64,000 nucleotides of DNA from Antennarius striatus. Its lineage: Eukaryota > Chordata > Actinopteri > Lophiiformes > Antennariidae. The notes under the pieces are model-generated. The model was not told where the DNA came from. It was given only the letters and a program-made list of their open reading frames with translations, and did not search any database. The stretch is from positions 14,164,501 through 14,228,500 of the forward strand of contig NC_090797.1 in assembly GCF_040054535.1 (NCBI RefSeq), read 5' to 3'. Of this stretch, positions 54,901 through 64,000 are shown in pieces. Each line of letters begins with the position of its first letter. Position 1 is the stretch's first letter. The position numbers and the translations under genes are program-made.

Positions 54901-55537
54901 CAGTGTATTGTTACATTTCCTTCTGGTCATCACAAACCGTCAAAAACACATTTGTCATGGATATCTATTTACTACTAACACTTATAAAGCTCGTCAAGTC
55001 ATAGCTTTAATTAACAATGGATAAATGGAAAAAACGTGTTTGTATACATGTATGTAATGTATGTATAAGATATAGGTGATTTATGATTGAATGTGGCTAA
55101 TCTCAAGACTTCAGAAACTGCTGATCCACTGGGATTTACACCCAAACATCTCTTGGGTTTGCAGTAAAAAATTAACACAGGCGCCCAAGAATGATTAGCT
55201 GGTCTGGTATTGTGATGCAACATTTGAAGTTGGTGTCAAACACGGAGGCACAGCTGGTGATGATGTGGGGGATATTTACATGTTGCTTTTTTTCTTAACG
55301 GCACAGCCTTACCCCAGTGTCAGCGCTAAGAAGGATTATCCCATCATTGCAACTGTACCCATCTTCTGATGTCAGCCAGACGTTTGACTGTTGCCCGTTA
55401 TGTAATGCATGTTATTCTCTGTGTCCTGTGTGCAGGCAGAGTGTGAGCTCACTCTTTCCCAGAAGATGTCCGAGTGGAAACCGTGGGAGCCACTAGTGGA
55501 CGAGCCTCCTCCTAACCAGTGGAAATGGCCCATCTAA
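51903..55537 (+). CDS. ndufa5: NDUFA5, complex I subunit B13 (complete)
   Basis: Five exons: 51903-51923, 53552-53596, 53774-53890, 54793-54858, 55436-55537; 351 bp, 116 residues, the same length as the human protein. NDUFA5 is a supernumerary subunit of the matrix-arm Q module of mitochondrial NADH:ubiquinone oxidoreductase, needed for complex I assembly. Seen: [63 protein letters not shown] and the signature C-terminus [16 protein letters not shown]...QWKWPI. There is no long presequence, as expected for this subunit. The ATG has A at -3 and G at +4. The upstream 50 bp carries CRE-like and GABP-like sites. Introns 1 and 4 hold transposon relics. The gene is tail-to-tail with cog5. Confidence 0.97.
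52290..52692. mobile_element. candidate MITE in ndufa5 intron 1
   Basis: Ends aggtgagcgatatgacccc and gattggatatgaaccacacct are imperfect inverses. The interior is non-coding. Family not assigned. Confidence 0.45.
52756..52777. repeat. (GATA)n microsatellite
   Basis: tagatagatagatagatagat in ndufa5 intron 1, possibly the tail of a LINE. Confidence 0.85.
53552..53596 (+). CDS. ndufa5: ndufa5 exon 2
   Basis: Acceptor ttccag, donor gtgaga. It encodes [15 protein letters not shown], 15 codons, phase 0. Confidence 0.96.
53774..53890 (+). CDS. ndufa5: ndufa5 exon 3
   Basis: Acceptor tctcag, donor gtgagc. Thirty-nine codons with [14 protein letters not shown] and [20 protein letters not shown]. 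Confidence 0.97.
53891..54792. other. ndufa5 intron 3, nothing recognised
   Basis: AT-rich, non-coding, no repeat identified. Confidence 0.5.
54793..54858 (+). CDS. ndufa5: ndufa5 exon 4
   Basis: Acceptor gtgcag, donor gtaggt. It encodes [19 protein letters not shown] then ILQ, phase 0. Confidence 0.97.
55090..55372 (+). mobile_element. Tc1 relic (deleted) in ndufa5 intron 4
   Basis: Shares with 56590-57735: cagaaactgctgatccactg / cagaaaccgctggtctcctg, gatgatgtgggggata and acccatcttctgatg. About 280 bp survive of a roughly 1.1 kb element. Confidence 0.65.
55436..55537 (+). CDS. ndufa5: ndufa5 exon 5 and stop
   Basis: Acceptor gtgcag. It encodes [33 protein letters not shown] and TAA, the conserved C-terminus of the family. 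Confidence 0.97.
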   Translation, partial: AECELTLSQKMSEWKPWEPLVDEPPPNQWKWPI

Positions 55538-55574
55538 ACATGTCACACGTTGTATTCTATACCTGTCCTGTATA

Positions 55575-55580
55575 AATAAA
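55575..55580 (+). terminator. polyadenylation signal AATAAA, ndufa5
   Basis: Canonical hexamer 38 bp after the stop (tataaataaaatg), giving a very short 3' UTR, typical of this housekeeping gene. Confidence 0.75.
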
Positions 55581-55871
55581 ATGTTTCAATCTGAAGCCAA
55601 AGACTCGCATAATAAAACATTATTTTAGTCGTCTGGCATGAGTAGCATGTAAAAAACTGTCCCTGTGAAGGCTGTAGCTCTTATTTTCTTAATAATTTAC
55701 ATTCATACGATTATCAAGACAACACTAAAGTAAAGCCAGAGCCACACACCCACATTATTTTCTGTCGGTGTGGAAAATAAAACCCCACAAAATCAAATAC
55801 ACCATGCATATTCCGTACCACAGCCCCTTGATTCAGTTTGAACTGGACAAATGAAATGAATGAGTTTCACT

Positions 55872-55877
55872 TTTAAT
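55872..55877 (-). terminator. candidate polyadenylation signal ATTAAA, cog5
   Basis: Plus-strand tttaat reads ATTAAA on the minus strand, 114 bp after the cog5 stop. It is the best hexamer between the two convergent genes. No minus-strand AATAAA was seen there. Confidence 0.45.
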
Positions 55878-55990
55878 CCGGACGTGTTTATCTTCTGTCA
55901 TGAATGAGGGGCATCACCCCGATGCAAGTTAGCCTGCATCAGCTATGAGCTTGGGTCACTGCGCAGACACCATCAGCAGCTGTCCTGTCC

Positions 55991-56111
55991 TCACGCTCTG
56001 ACTTCCTGTGCAGCTGCTCGCTGTAGCAGCTGAAGCATGATGGGATAGATGGGAGCAAACTCCTTCCCTTGCCGAGCTCTCACTGACTGCACGTAAGCCT
56101 CCAGAGCGCCC
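55991..56111 (-). CDS. cog5: cog5 last exon and stop
   Basis: Minus strand: acceptor tttcag. It encodes [39 protein letters not shown] and TGA (55993-55991). The intron before it is 2.06 kb and filled mainly by a Tc1 relic. Confidence 0.96.
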
Positions 56112-59100
56112 CTGAAAAAACAGGAGAGTTAATCAACAGATTTCATTGGTTGAGGCAAAGCGATTTATAGTATGAGGTTAAAGCAGATGACGCGTCACAG
56201 ATCATCTGTATCATATTGATAACGGTTTTCTTCTCAGACCAGACATAAGTTTGATATTTTTTTTCCTGAAACCTAATATGTACAATCAGACGTGTATACA
56301 AATACACATAAAATACCAGATGTAGCAAAATGATACACACTTCTTTCTGACTTGGGCGCGACCAGAATGTCATTAATGCTTGACAGAAACTTCATGTGGT
56401 TGTTTTTGTGTAGGTATTTAACCCAGAATACTGTAAACCTCTGGTCGGTCCCACAGCAGACGTCTCGGCTTCAATCCTCTCACGGTTGGATTCTGTCCTT
56501 TTCTTTTAATCAACATTTTGTTACTGACAAACAAGGAAAATTTTCTTTGGAACTTGTGAATGATTCATACTGATCCACTATTTGCCCCTGAACAAACGCT
56601 CACCGGTCACTTCATCCAGCTGCTCGCTAACAAAAACCCAATCAGCCAATCATGTGGCAGCAACTCGATGAATTCAGGCCTGTAGACGTGGTGAAGACGA
56701 TCTGCTGCAGTTCAAGCAGCATCAGAATGGGGAAGAACAGTTAAGTGATTTTGAACGTGGGGTGATTGTTGGTTCCAGATGGGCTGGTCTGATTGTTTCA
56801 GAAACCGCTGGTCTCCTGGGATTTTCATCCACAATCATCTCTCGGGTTTACAGAGGATGGTCCGAAAAAGAGAAAACATCCAGTGAGGGGCGGTTCTGTG
56901 GGTGAAATGTCTTGTTCATACCAGAGGTCAGAGGAGAACAGCCAAACTGCTTTGAGCTGATAGAAAGACAACAGGAAGTCAAACAGAGGTCTGCAGAAGA
57001 GCATCTCTGAACACGTGGAACCTTGAGGCAGATGTTTTACAGCAGCAGCAGACCACACCAGTGCCACTACTGTCAGCTAAGAACAGGAAACAGGCTCCCA
57101 GGATCACACAGGATCCCAGAATCAGACAACAGAAGATTAGAAACACGTGGCCTCGTCTGATGAGTCTGCTGCGACATTCAGATGGGTCAGAATTTGGTAT
57201 CAAAAACATGAAAGCATGGATCCATCCTGCCTGGTATCAGCAGTTTGGGCTGGTGGTGGTGGTATGATGGTGTGGGGGACATTTTCTTGACACACTTTGG
57301 GCCCCTTAGTACCAATTGAGCATCGTTACTACACCACAGCCTACCTGAGTGTTTTTGCTGACCATGTCCATCCCTTTATGACCCCAGTGAACCCATCTTT
57401 TGATGGCTACTTCCAACAGGATAACACAATGTCCTAAAGCTCCAATCATCATCTCAGACTGATTTCTATTGAACATGAACTCTTCTGGCCTCCAGTCACC
57501 AGATCTCAACCCAACAGAGCATCTAGAGCACCCCACATCCCACCTTTCAGATGTGGTGGAAGACGGAGGCTCACATCATGGATGTGCAGCCGACAAATCT
57601 GCAGCACTTGTGTGACGCTATCATGTTGATATGGACCAAACTCTCAGAGGAACGTTTATAGAACCTAGTTGAATCTATGCCACAAAGGGTTAAAGCAGTT
57701 CTGAAGGCAAAAAGGGTCCACCCCTGTATTGTTAAGGTGTATATAATGAAATGGCTGGTGAATGTATATTATGGCTTCAGCAAAGAAAATATCGTATCGT
57801 TAATGATTGTACTGATTATTGATTTGTACTGTTTTAAAAATGTGAGCCAGAGACTCGGTAGACACGGAGAGAACATGTAAACTCCGCACAGAGCAGGACT
57901 TGAACCCAGAACCACCTTGCTGTGCGGCGACAGCGCTACCAACTGCGCCACCATGCTTTATTTATATTTATTTTAAATCCTGACTCTACTTGTATGACTT
58001 CATAGCATGAAGAGTAAACAGTACCCCGCACACAGTTGTTCACAGCACTCATCACGACTGATTGTTCACCACAGCCTGGCTCTACATGGATCTAGTTTGG
58101 TCTCTCTTGTTAAGAACAAAGTGCCAGGTCATTCTGTTGAGCGTCTTGCTTCAGTACAATGAAATCAAAGCACCTGAGAAGAGCGAGTCTGTCTCGCTCA
58201 GCGGGATGATCGTCCAGCCACTGGGAGTAACGGGCAATGGACCACTCTGCTCTCTGTAGGGGTACAGTTACCTTTAGTCCATTCATTCAGACACCTCAAC
58301 TCAAAGATCTTCATGTGCATCATTTGAGGTCCGTGTCCATATACTTACTGCACATTGTATTAACAAGTTAATAAATAACAGTGTGTGTGTTTGTGTGTGT
58401 GTACAGGCCTGGTGAGGGGACTTCAGCTCTGATGGGGCTCTGCTGAAGAGGAAGTGCAGCAGGGTGCTGTAGGGGATCAGGTCACCCAGAGCCTGACTGC
58501 TGGCGATCAGCTCACTGGTCTGAAACAGCAACGGCCTACCACACAAAACATGAGACACCATGTCATGTAAACACAAGCATTCAGGAACACAAATGTTCAG
58601 GACCATTAATCCCATTGGTGACAAATCAAATTTATATTTGTATATACTGTAAATCAATCAATATAGTCAGAAAGTAATATGCCGTTTTTAAAGATCAGTT
58701 GGTGAGAGTGTTAAATGAGGACAGAATATTAAAAGATCATCAATTATTTGATCAAGATGAAATGTGTGAAAGTGGTGCTGTGTTCATAGCAATGCAGCAG
58801 GTGCACAAAGTTATTACTATACCGTTATACTGTTATACAGTAACTGATACTGGTGAAAGTGTTGGTGTCAATGTCTCCTATTCATAATGAAACGCAGGAG
58901 GACAAATGCTTTTGATGAGTAATGATCTTTAGTTTTACTTTAGAACACACACCTGAAGGAGCGCAGCATACGGTAAGGTTTACCCAAATCGGACACTCTC
59001 CTGCACAGAGGAGTGACCGCCATCTCCATCTGACAGACATGGCAGAAAAACAGGTTGTCATTAAAATACCGTCCCTAAATGATTTGCATAACATTGCAGC

Positions 59101-59853
59101 TATGTGGCGACGCCCTCACCTGTGCAAAGTCAGCAGCCAACCTCATCTTTCCACCTTCTCCTAGCGGTCGCAGAAGACTCGTGTGGCGGACGAACAACTC
59201 AATGGCCCTCCTGGCGATCGACTCTGTGCTGTCATAGATGAAGTCAACGCACTGGAAGAGACGGAAGTAGTCGGTCATCACTCTGGAGATGAAGCCCTGC
59301 AGCTCCTTCATGTAGAGGGAACAAGGAACATCTGGCTTGTGAGAGCTGGACAAAGGCCTGGAAAACACACACAGACACACACAATCTGAATACAGCACAC
59401 ACAGAAAAAACAGTTCATGCTCGCTTCAGGAAACAACAGTTGTTTGAACAGCACCAAAAACCAAAATACGGCTGTAGAAATGCTTACAATTCACAAATTT
59501 CTCAGGCAATTTTGAAATTGCCACACTTTGAGGTGGTGAACATTATTTAATGTGCTTTGTTTCACTTAAACACGATGTGTGGAAGTGAATTCGGTGAATT
59601 TAATCCCCGTGACATATGTTGCAGACATAGCACCCTAGGTTCCCCAGATGTCACTGTAATGGAACCAGACTGAACCATCCTCACCCTGAAAAGTCTTCCT
59701 GGTGCAGCGTGATGATGATGGCCTCTACGGAGTCACTCACTGACTGCAGGAGAGGCAGCACAGCGCTGCTCATCAGCGCCTGTACCTCCTAAATCACAAG
59801 CAAGGAAAAGAGGTGAACCTCAGGTGGGACGCTCTGAGAGGAATGGAAAAATG

Positions 59854-59895
<42 letters not shown>

Positions 59896-60744
59896 CTCTG
59901 ACTCTTAAGGCAGCAGCTCGCATCTGCAGACCAAATCACACCATGATTTGATGATCATCACCTGTGCCTCAGGTGACCTGTTGCTGCTGCAGTTGTGTGA
60001 ATGCTGTGCACATCTATGAGGCTGGGTGTCTGATTGACACACAGGAATCTTAACCGCTCTGATGTGTGTGTGTTAAGAGCAGCATTAATTTATATGAATT
60101 GTTTTATAGCATTCTTAGCACTGTAATTCATAGTTGTAGCAGCAAAAAAAAAGGATGCAAATTCATTCACCAACCCTCCATGGTGAGTCCCGCATTCCAG
60201 GGGGGCACCCACCTTTGAACTTTTACAAGGGTGGTATGGCACGTATCTACTTAACTAATGGTATTGTTTATTAGTTTAGGAGACACCATATATTGAGTTA
60301 GATGGGTTGTTGTTGTTATTATTCCATTTGATGACAACCATAAAAGCAGTTTGTTCTATTTTCCAGGGTTCCTGCTTCGTGTGACCGGAGCTGGTTTTCT
60401 TGTATTCTGTATTCAACTCTGTTTGAACTCTGAGGTAGGTTCTATCAATTGTAGGAATTTTCTTTGAGATGAGAGGGAGATTCTAATGCTCCTAAAGCCA
60501 TCACCTTTCCAGAAGTAGATTTAACCGCTGACATGCAGCATTTGAGCGACATGTCTTGTTGATAAATACATTTTGAGCGTATAGGGTTGTACAACATGCA
60601 AAATGGTTTTTTAGTTGCTTATTTGTTCACATATGTGTTTATAGGGTAACATTAATTAAATAATCAGTTTCACATCCCAATTCTGAGCAGCAGTGGTTTC
60701 ACTGGTGATCAAATCTTGTATATACATATATACTATATATATAC

Positions 60745-60806
<62 letters not shown>

Positions 60807-63800
60807 TTATTTATTTATTTATTTATTTATTTATATCTACAACTAACACGTAACTTCAAAATAGAAAGCAAATTATGAATGTAAAAATAGAAGATTTACA
60901 CAAAATCATGAACTATTTCCCAAACAAACACACAAATTGCCGTCATACCTCCACAGAAGAAGAGAGTGCATCTGTAGCACCTGCTGGACATGAACCCATT
61001 CCTGATAACATCTGCAAGGAAGTTAAGAAGGGATGATACAGTACATACATTTTAAACACATAAAAGTAGAAAAATGCAAGACCTTTATTCAAAGGTGACT
61101 CTCAAAACAATTGTAGATGCACTGATTGTGAAATTCCGGACCAATGTTAAAGTAAGAATTTGGGCAACAGCGTTCCTTTTATGTTGCTCCTTATCTTGTT
61201 TTAGGCAGATGAATCACCATTCCAAAAAACTGAAATGTTGAAGCTTTATTGATTGATGACAAGGATATTATGTTGAGTCAAAACTTCATGAAACTAATGA
61301 AACAAAGACTCATCAGAATTCATCTGATATTCCTATTATCTTAATTGTTGTTTGGCCTATTAGCAAGGAAACATTGTCAGATACAGTGGTACCTCTACTT
61401 ACAAACGTCTCTTCATACAAAATTTTCAAGTTATGAAACGCTTCAACAGGAAAACATTACATCTAGTTACGAAAGAAATTTCAGAATACGAAAGGTAAAA
61501 ATACAGTATGGGTTGCTACTCGCAGCTCCCAAAGTTCCCTGAACGCAAAATTCTTACAGCTGCTCTGCCATTAGCTATTACCGAGCATCCTGGCATCCCA
61601 TTGGCTAAGAGGGACCTCTGTGTGTAGCTAGATAGGTGTCTCTGCAGCGTCCTCGTCATTTGGCCCTCGACCCGAGAGGTGTTCTGATAGTTTTATGCAA
61701 ATATATTAACTTTTAGAGTATTCACTATGAACCCCAAGAAAGTGATGGAGAAAAGAGGAAAAGAAAAGAAGAATTTTTTTTGTCCATACAAACAAAGCAA
61801 GAGATCATAGAAAAGCATGAAAAAGGGATACGTTTGGTTGATCTCGCCAAAGAATATGGCCGTAATGCATCTACAATCACCACGTTACTAAAACAAAAGG
61901 ACGTTTAAGGAGTTTAAGGCATTGTGTTGGTGGTTGGAGAAGTTCAAAAGGAGGACTGGAATTCACTCTGTTGTTCGGCATCGTGAGATAGGAGCACATG
62001 AACCAAAGAGGGCAAAAAACAATGAGGACAGCAGTTAAAAGGTAAATGACCGTCATTATTAGTCTTTACTCTATTCTTTGTTTTTTACATTATGCACGAC
62101 TCTCATTTATTGTGTAATAATCTAATCGTAACGTATTTGTTACATGTTTTGATGCATTTTTATGCTTTATAAAACATTTATGTCGGAATTTTGGGGGGCT
62201 TGGAACAGATTAGGGCATTTGCATGGAAAATACTACTACTTAAGAAATTTTCTACTAAAGAAATTTCTTCCAGAACCAATTAATTTCGTAAGTAGCCAAT
62301 ATTAGGACAGTATATCAGTTAATCCCTAAACACCACTGAAAGTGTAAAAACTTTAAAGCTTTTTCAAAGGCAGGGTGCCTAGCAATATACTTTTATTTTA
62401 TAGTGGCAGAACTCCTCTTGCGGTAAAGTGTATGAATACAACCTTTTTGGAACTTTAATACCAAAGATAAGAAAAGACAGTATAAGCCCTGTCTGGATAT
62501 TGTTAGATCTCTAGGCAACAAGATGGATGAGCTAATGGTGCTAGCAGAGTACAGAATGCTTGAGTGAAACACGGCTGCACCAGGATGTACCGGACAACAG
62601 CTACTTCAGCTTCTACTTCTACTTCAACAGCTACTACTAACCCTGACCCTTGGCTGACAGAATGCCCCTAACCTCTCTGGGAGAGGACTCTGGACCTGAA
62701 GTTCGCTCCAGGAGGAAACAACAGGCAGACAACAGGCTTCAAACATTCACCTCTGATCAAGTTTATGATTATGGATGACTCGGGCTAGGGCTTAGCTATG
62801 ATGCTATCATCATCATCAACATAAACAACTGCGACATGTTTGGAAGGAAACTTTATATTTAAGTTGTTATTGTTATGCATGATTATTAAAGTAATTAGTG
62901 ATCAAATGACATACAGTGTACAGTACTAGTACTCTAACAGCAGATTGTAAATGACCTGATGTTCACATAGGTAGTTTCTCCATACGACTGATCTGAGAGC
63001 TGCACTTCAACAAGAACATTTACTCAGCAGACGGGGTTTTGGGTCTTGAAACCCCCTACCTTGGTGACAGCCTGCTGCAAACTGTAGAGGGAGTTGACCA
63101 CAGCAACGTTTCTCCTCTGACCCTCAGTCAGTGGACCAATCACCTGACTGGCATCAGCCTGAGTACACAACTGCAACAGAGCGTGATGGAATGATTGGTT
63201 CAGCTGGACAGCGAAACACACTGGGAAACTGTGTGCGGAATACACACGTGATGCATACACACATGCATCATGTGTGATACATCATGTGTGATGCATACAC
63301 ACATGATGCATACATTAGAGTTAACTGGATTTCTGCTTTAATTTTGCTGTACTGACTCACTAAAAAGGAAAAATTCACCCAAAAATATATTTAATCAAGA
63401 AATACACTCAGATCTTTTGAGCAGTTTCATCGCAGGACTATTTCCTTTCTATATCATCACACAGAAGGAAAAAAGGAACCCATTAAGATGTACATCCCAC
63501 AGTGTCAGGAGCATCTAGTACATGTTTCCTTGTATGCAGTGATACAAAAACTCTTGAGTAAGCATATCATGAATTTTGTATATTTTTTTGTCCCTCACCA
63601 CACCATGGTGAAGAGCAAATTACTATATAATAGCATATTCAGTATATTGACTCATATATTCAAGAGAAAGCAGGCATCTCTGCATCTGGGCACCTTTTAA
63701 ACATCTGTCATTATTTATTAGAGTTATGGACACACAACGTGCTAATATTATACAGTAATGAACATTTTCATTATGAGTTTCACAATAACACACACACACT

Positions 63801-63913
63801 TTACTATACACACCAGCTGCTCAGACTTGACGCAGAACAGTTGGATGGTCTTGGCAGCATTTTTAGCTACAGCCAGAGAGAGGTTTGGATCCACTGATGC
63901 TACATTCAGCTCA
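55991..63913 (-). CDS. cog5: COG5, conserved oligomeric Golgi complex subunit 5, last nine coding exons (5' part outside window)
   Basis: Minus-strand exons in transcript order: 63913-63814, 63170-63060, 61011-60949, 59788-59685, 59357-59120, 59029-58953, 58535-58409, 58253-58174, 56111-55991; 1,021 bp, 339 residues and stop, one frame throughout. COG5 belongs to lobe B of the COG tether that returns glycosylation enzymes within the Golgi. Seen: [139 protein letters not shown] and [18 protein letters not shown], near-identical to vertebrate COG5. The C-terminus ([12 protein letters not shown]) differs from human. The intron after 58409 appears to use a GC donor. Confidence 0.96.
56590..57735 (+). 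mobile_element. Tc1-like transposon relic in cog5 last intron
   Basis: Reads as fossil Tc1 transposase with many frameshifts. Landmarks: aagtgattttgaacgtgggg, tggtctgattgtttcagaaa, ctccagtcaccagatctcaa (SPDLNP context), ttctgaaggcaaaaagggtc near the right end. Inserted antisense to cog5. Confidence 0.8.
57848..57956 (-). mobile_element. SINE head, antisense
   Basis: The minus strand reads gcatggtggcgcagttggta, then a B-box-like gggttcaagtcc, then atgttctctccg. Typical tRNA-derived fish SINE, 5' end only. Confidence 0.75.
58174..58253 (-). CDS. cog5: cog5 exon, [16 protein letters not shown]
   Basis: Minus strand: acceptor ctacag, donor gtgctt. It encodes [20 protein letters not shown] and DRLALLR (the last codon is split). 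Confidence 0.94.
58409..58535 (-). CDS. cog5: cog5 exon, [18 protein letters not shown]
   Basis: Minus strand: acceptor ggtag. It encodes [20 protein letters not shown] and [15 protein letters not shown]. Frame continuity requires the exon to end CACCAG before gcctgt, giving a GC rather than GT donor. Confidence 0.9.
58953..59029 (-). CDS. cog5: cog5 exon, [15 protein letters not shown]
   Basis: Minus strand: acceptor gtcag, donor gtgtgt. It encodes [20 protein letters not shown] and MLRSF, with the Arg codon split across the next intron. Confidence 0.96.
59120..59357 (-). CDS. cog5: cog5 exon, [11 protein letters not shown] to AADFAQ
   Basis: Minus strand: acceptor ttccag, donor gtgagg; 238 bp, the longest cog5 exon here. 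It encodes [20 protein letters not shown] and [19 protein letters not shown]. Confidence 0.97.
59685..59788 (-). CDS. cog5: cog5 exon, LHQEDFSG segment
   Basis: Minus strand: acceptor atttag, donor gtgagg. It encodes [20 protein letters not shown] and [15 protein letters not shown]. Ends in phase 2. Confidence 0.95.
59859..59894. repeat. (CA)18 microsatellite
   Basis: Perfect CA tract in a cog5 intron, 71 bp from an exon. Confidence 0.95.
60746..60833. repeat. (TA)n(TTTA)n compound microsatellite
   Basis: About 56 bp of TA followed by six TTTA units. In a cog5 intron. Confidence 0.95.
60949..61011 (-). CDS. cog5: cog5 small exon (variable segment)
   Basis: Minus strand: acceptor cttgcag, donor gtatga. 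Twenty-one codons, Ser/Gly/Ala-rich ([19 protein letters not shown]). It is in frame with both neighbours and sits where human COG5 has a poorly conserved VSSQSSF-type linker. Confidence 0.75.
61384..62312 (+). mobile_element. Tigger-like transposon, deleted, copy 2
   Basis: Same family and size as 31166-32096. The left TIR is cagtggtacctctacttaca. On the plus strand, at 61728-61980, it encodes [14 protein letters not shown] and [20 protein letters not shown] in two frames (HTH remnant). The right end is degenerate. Confidence 0.78.
62500..62630 (+). mobile_element. possible LINE endonuclease fragment
   Basis: [12 protein letters not shown] and, one frame away, [15 protein letters not shown] resemble the N-terminal endonuclease region of L2/CR1 LINEs. 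Short. Confidence 0.45.
63060..63170 (-). CDS. cog5: cog5 exon, [12 protein letters not shown] segment
   Basis: Minus strand: acceptor gttgcag, donor gtaggg. Thirty-seven codons, [20 protein letters not shown] through [11 protein letters not shown]. Confidence 0.96.
63246..63315. repeat. tandem/inverted gatgcatacacacatg cluster
   Basis: Three copies of gatgcatacacaca-like text interleaved with catcatgtgtgat, forming both direct and inverted repeats. In a cog5 intron. Confidence 0.85.
63814..63913 (-). CDS. cog5: cog5 exon, ELNVASVDP segment
   Basis: Minus strand: acceptor tctgcag, donor gtgtgt. It encodes [20 protein letters not shown] and [13 protein letters not shown]. The first base completes a codon from an exon beyond the window edge. 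Confidence 0.96.
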
Positions 63914-64000
63914 CTGCAGAGAGATAACAAATCAGTAAGGAACATTGATTAACTAATGATAAAATACATTATATGCACTATGTCTGATATAAACTGAACG

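Overview
The window is nuclear DNA from a vertebrate, almost certainly a teleost fish. The genes are split by GT-AG introns. Intronic and intergenic DNA is full of (CA)n/(GT)n microsatellites and typical fish repeats: Tc1/mariner and Tigger elements, short TIR elements, tRNA-derived SINEs, and L2/CR1-like and RTE LINE fragments. No bacterial, plasmid, phage or CRISPR feature is present. Exons were placed by translating across splice sites. The junctions of all four gene models stay in frame.

Layout. (1) About 1-36.2 kb, plus strand: the 3' part of plekha5. Twenty-three coding exons run from the second half of the PH domain to the stop codon (about 1,279 residues). The N-terminal WW domains and first half of the PH domain lie upstream of the window. 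(2) 36.2-43.2 kb: intergenic repeats and the plekha5 3' UTR. (3) 43.3-50.9 kb, plus strand: complete aebp2 (8 coding exons, 446 residues), the zinc-finger cofactor of Polycomb complex PRC2, starting in a GC-rich promoter/first exon. (4) 51.9-55.6 kb, plus strand: complete ndufa5 (5 exons, 116 residues), a mitochondrial complex I subunit, with a compact promoter carrying CRE-like and ETS/GABP-like sites. (5) 55.9-63.9 kb, minus strand: the last nine coding exons of cog5 (339 residues), a Golgi tethering complex subunit, tail-to-tail with ndufa5.

The four genes do not form a functional pathway. The plekha5-aebp2 order matches human 12p12, whereas the human orthologues of ndufa5 and cog5 are on chromosome 7q. 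A syntenic breakpoint relative to human therefore lies between aebp2 and ndufa5.

I found no convincing undescribed multi-gene system. The most interesting features are: a roughly 18-copy degenerate nonapeptide repeat that greatly enlarges one plekha5 exon; several short snap-back inverted duplications; (GT)n tracts directly abutting splice sites; a probable GC-AG intron in cog5; an aebp2 that ends three residues after its last intron; and a nested LINE insertion with a recognisable target-site duplication.
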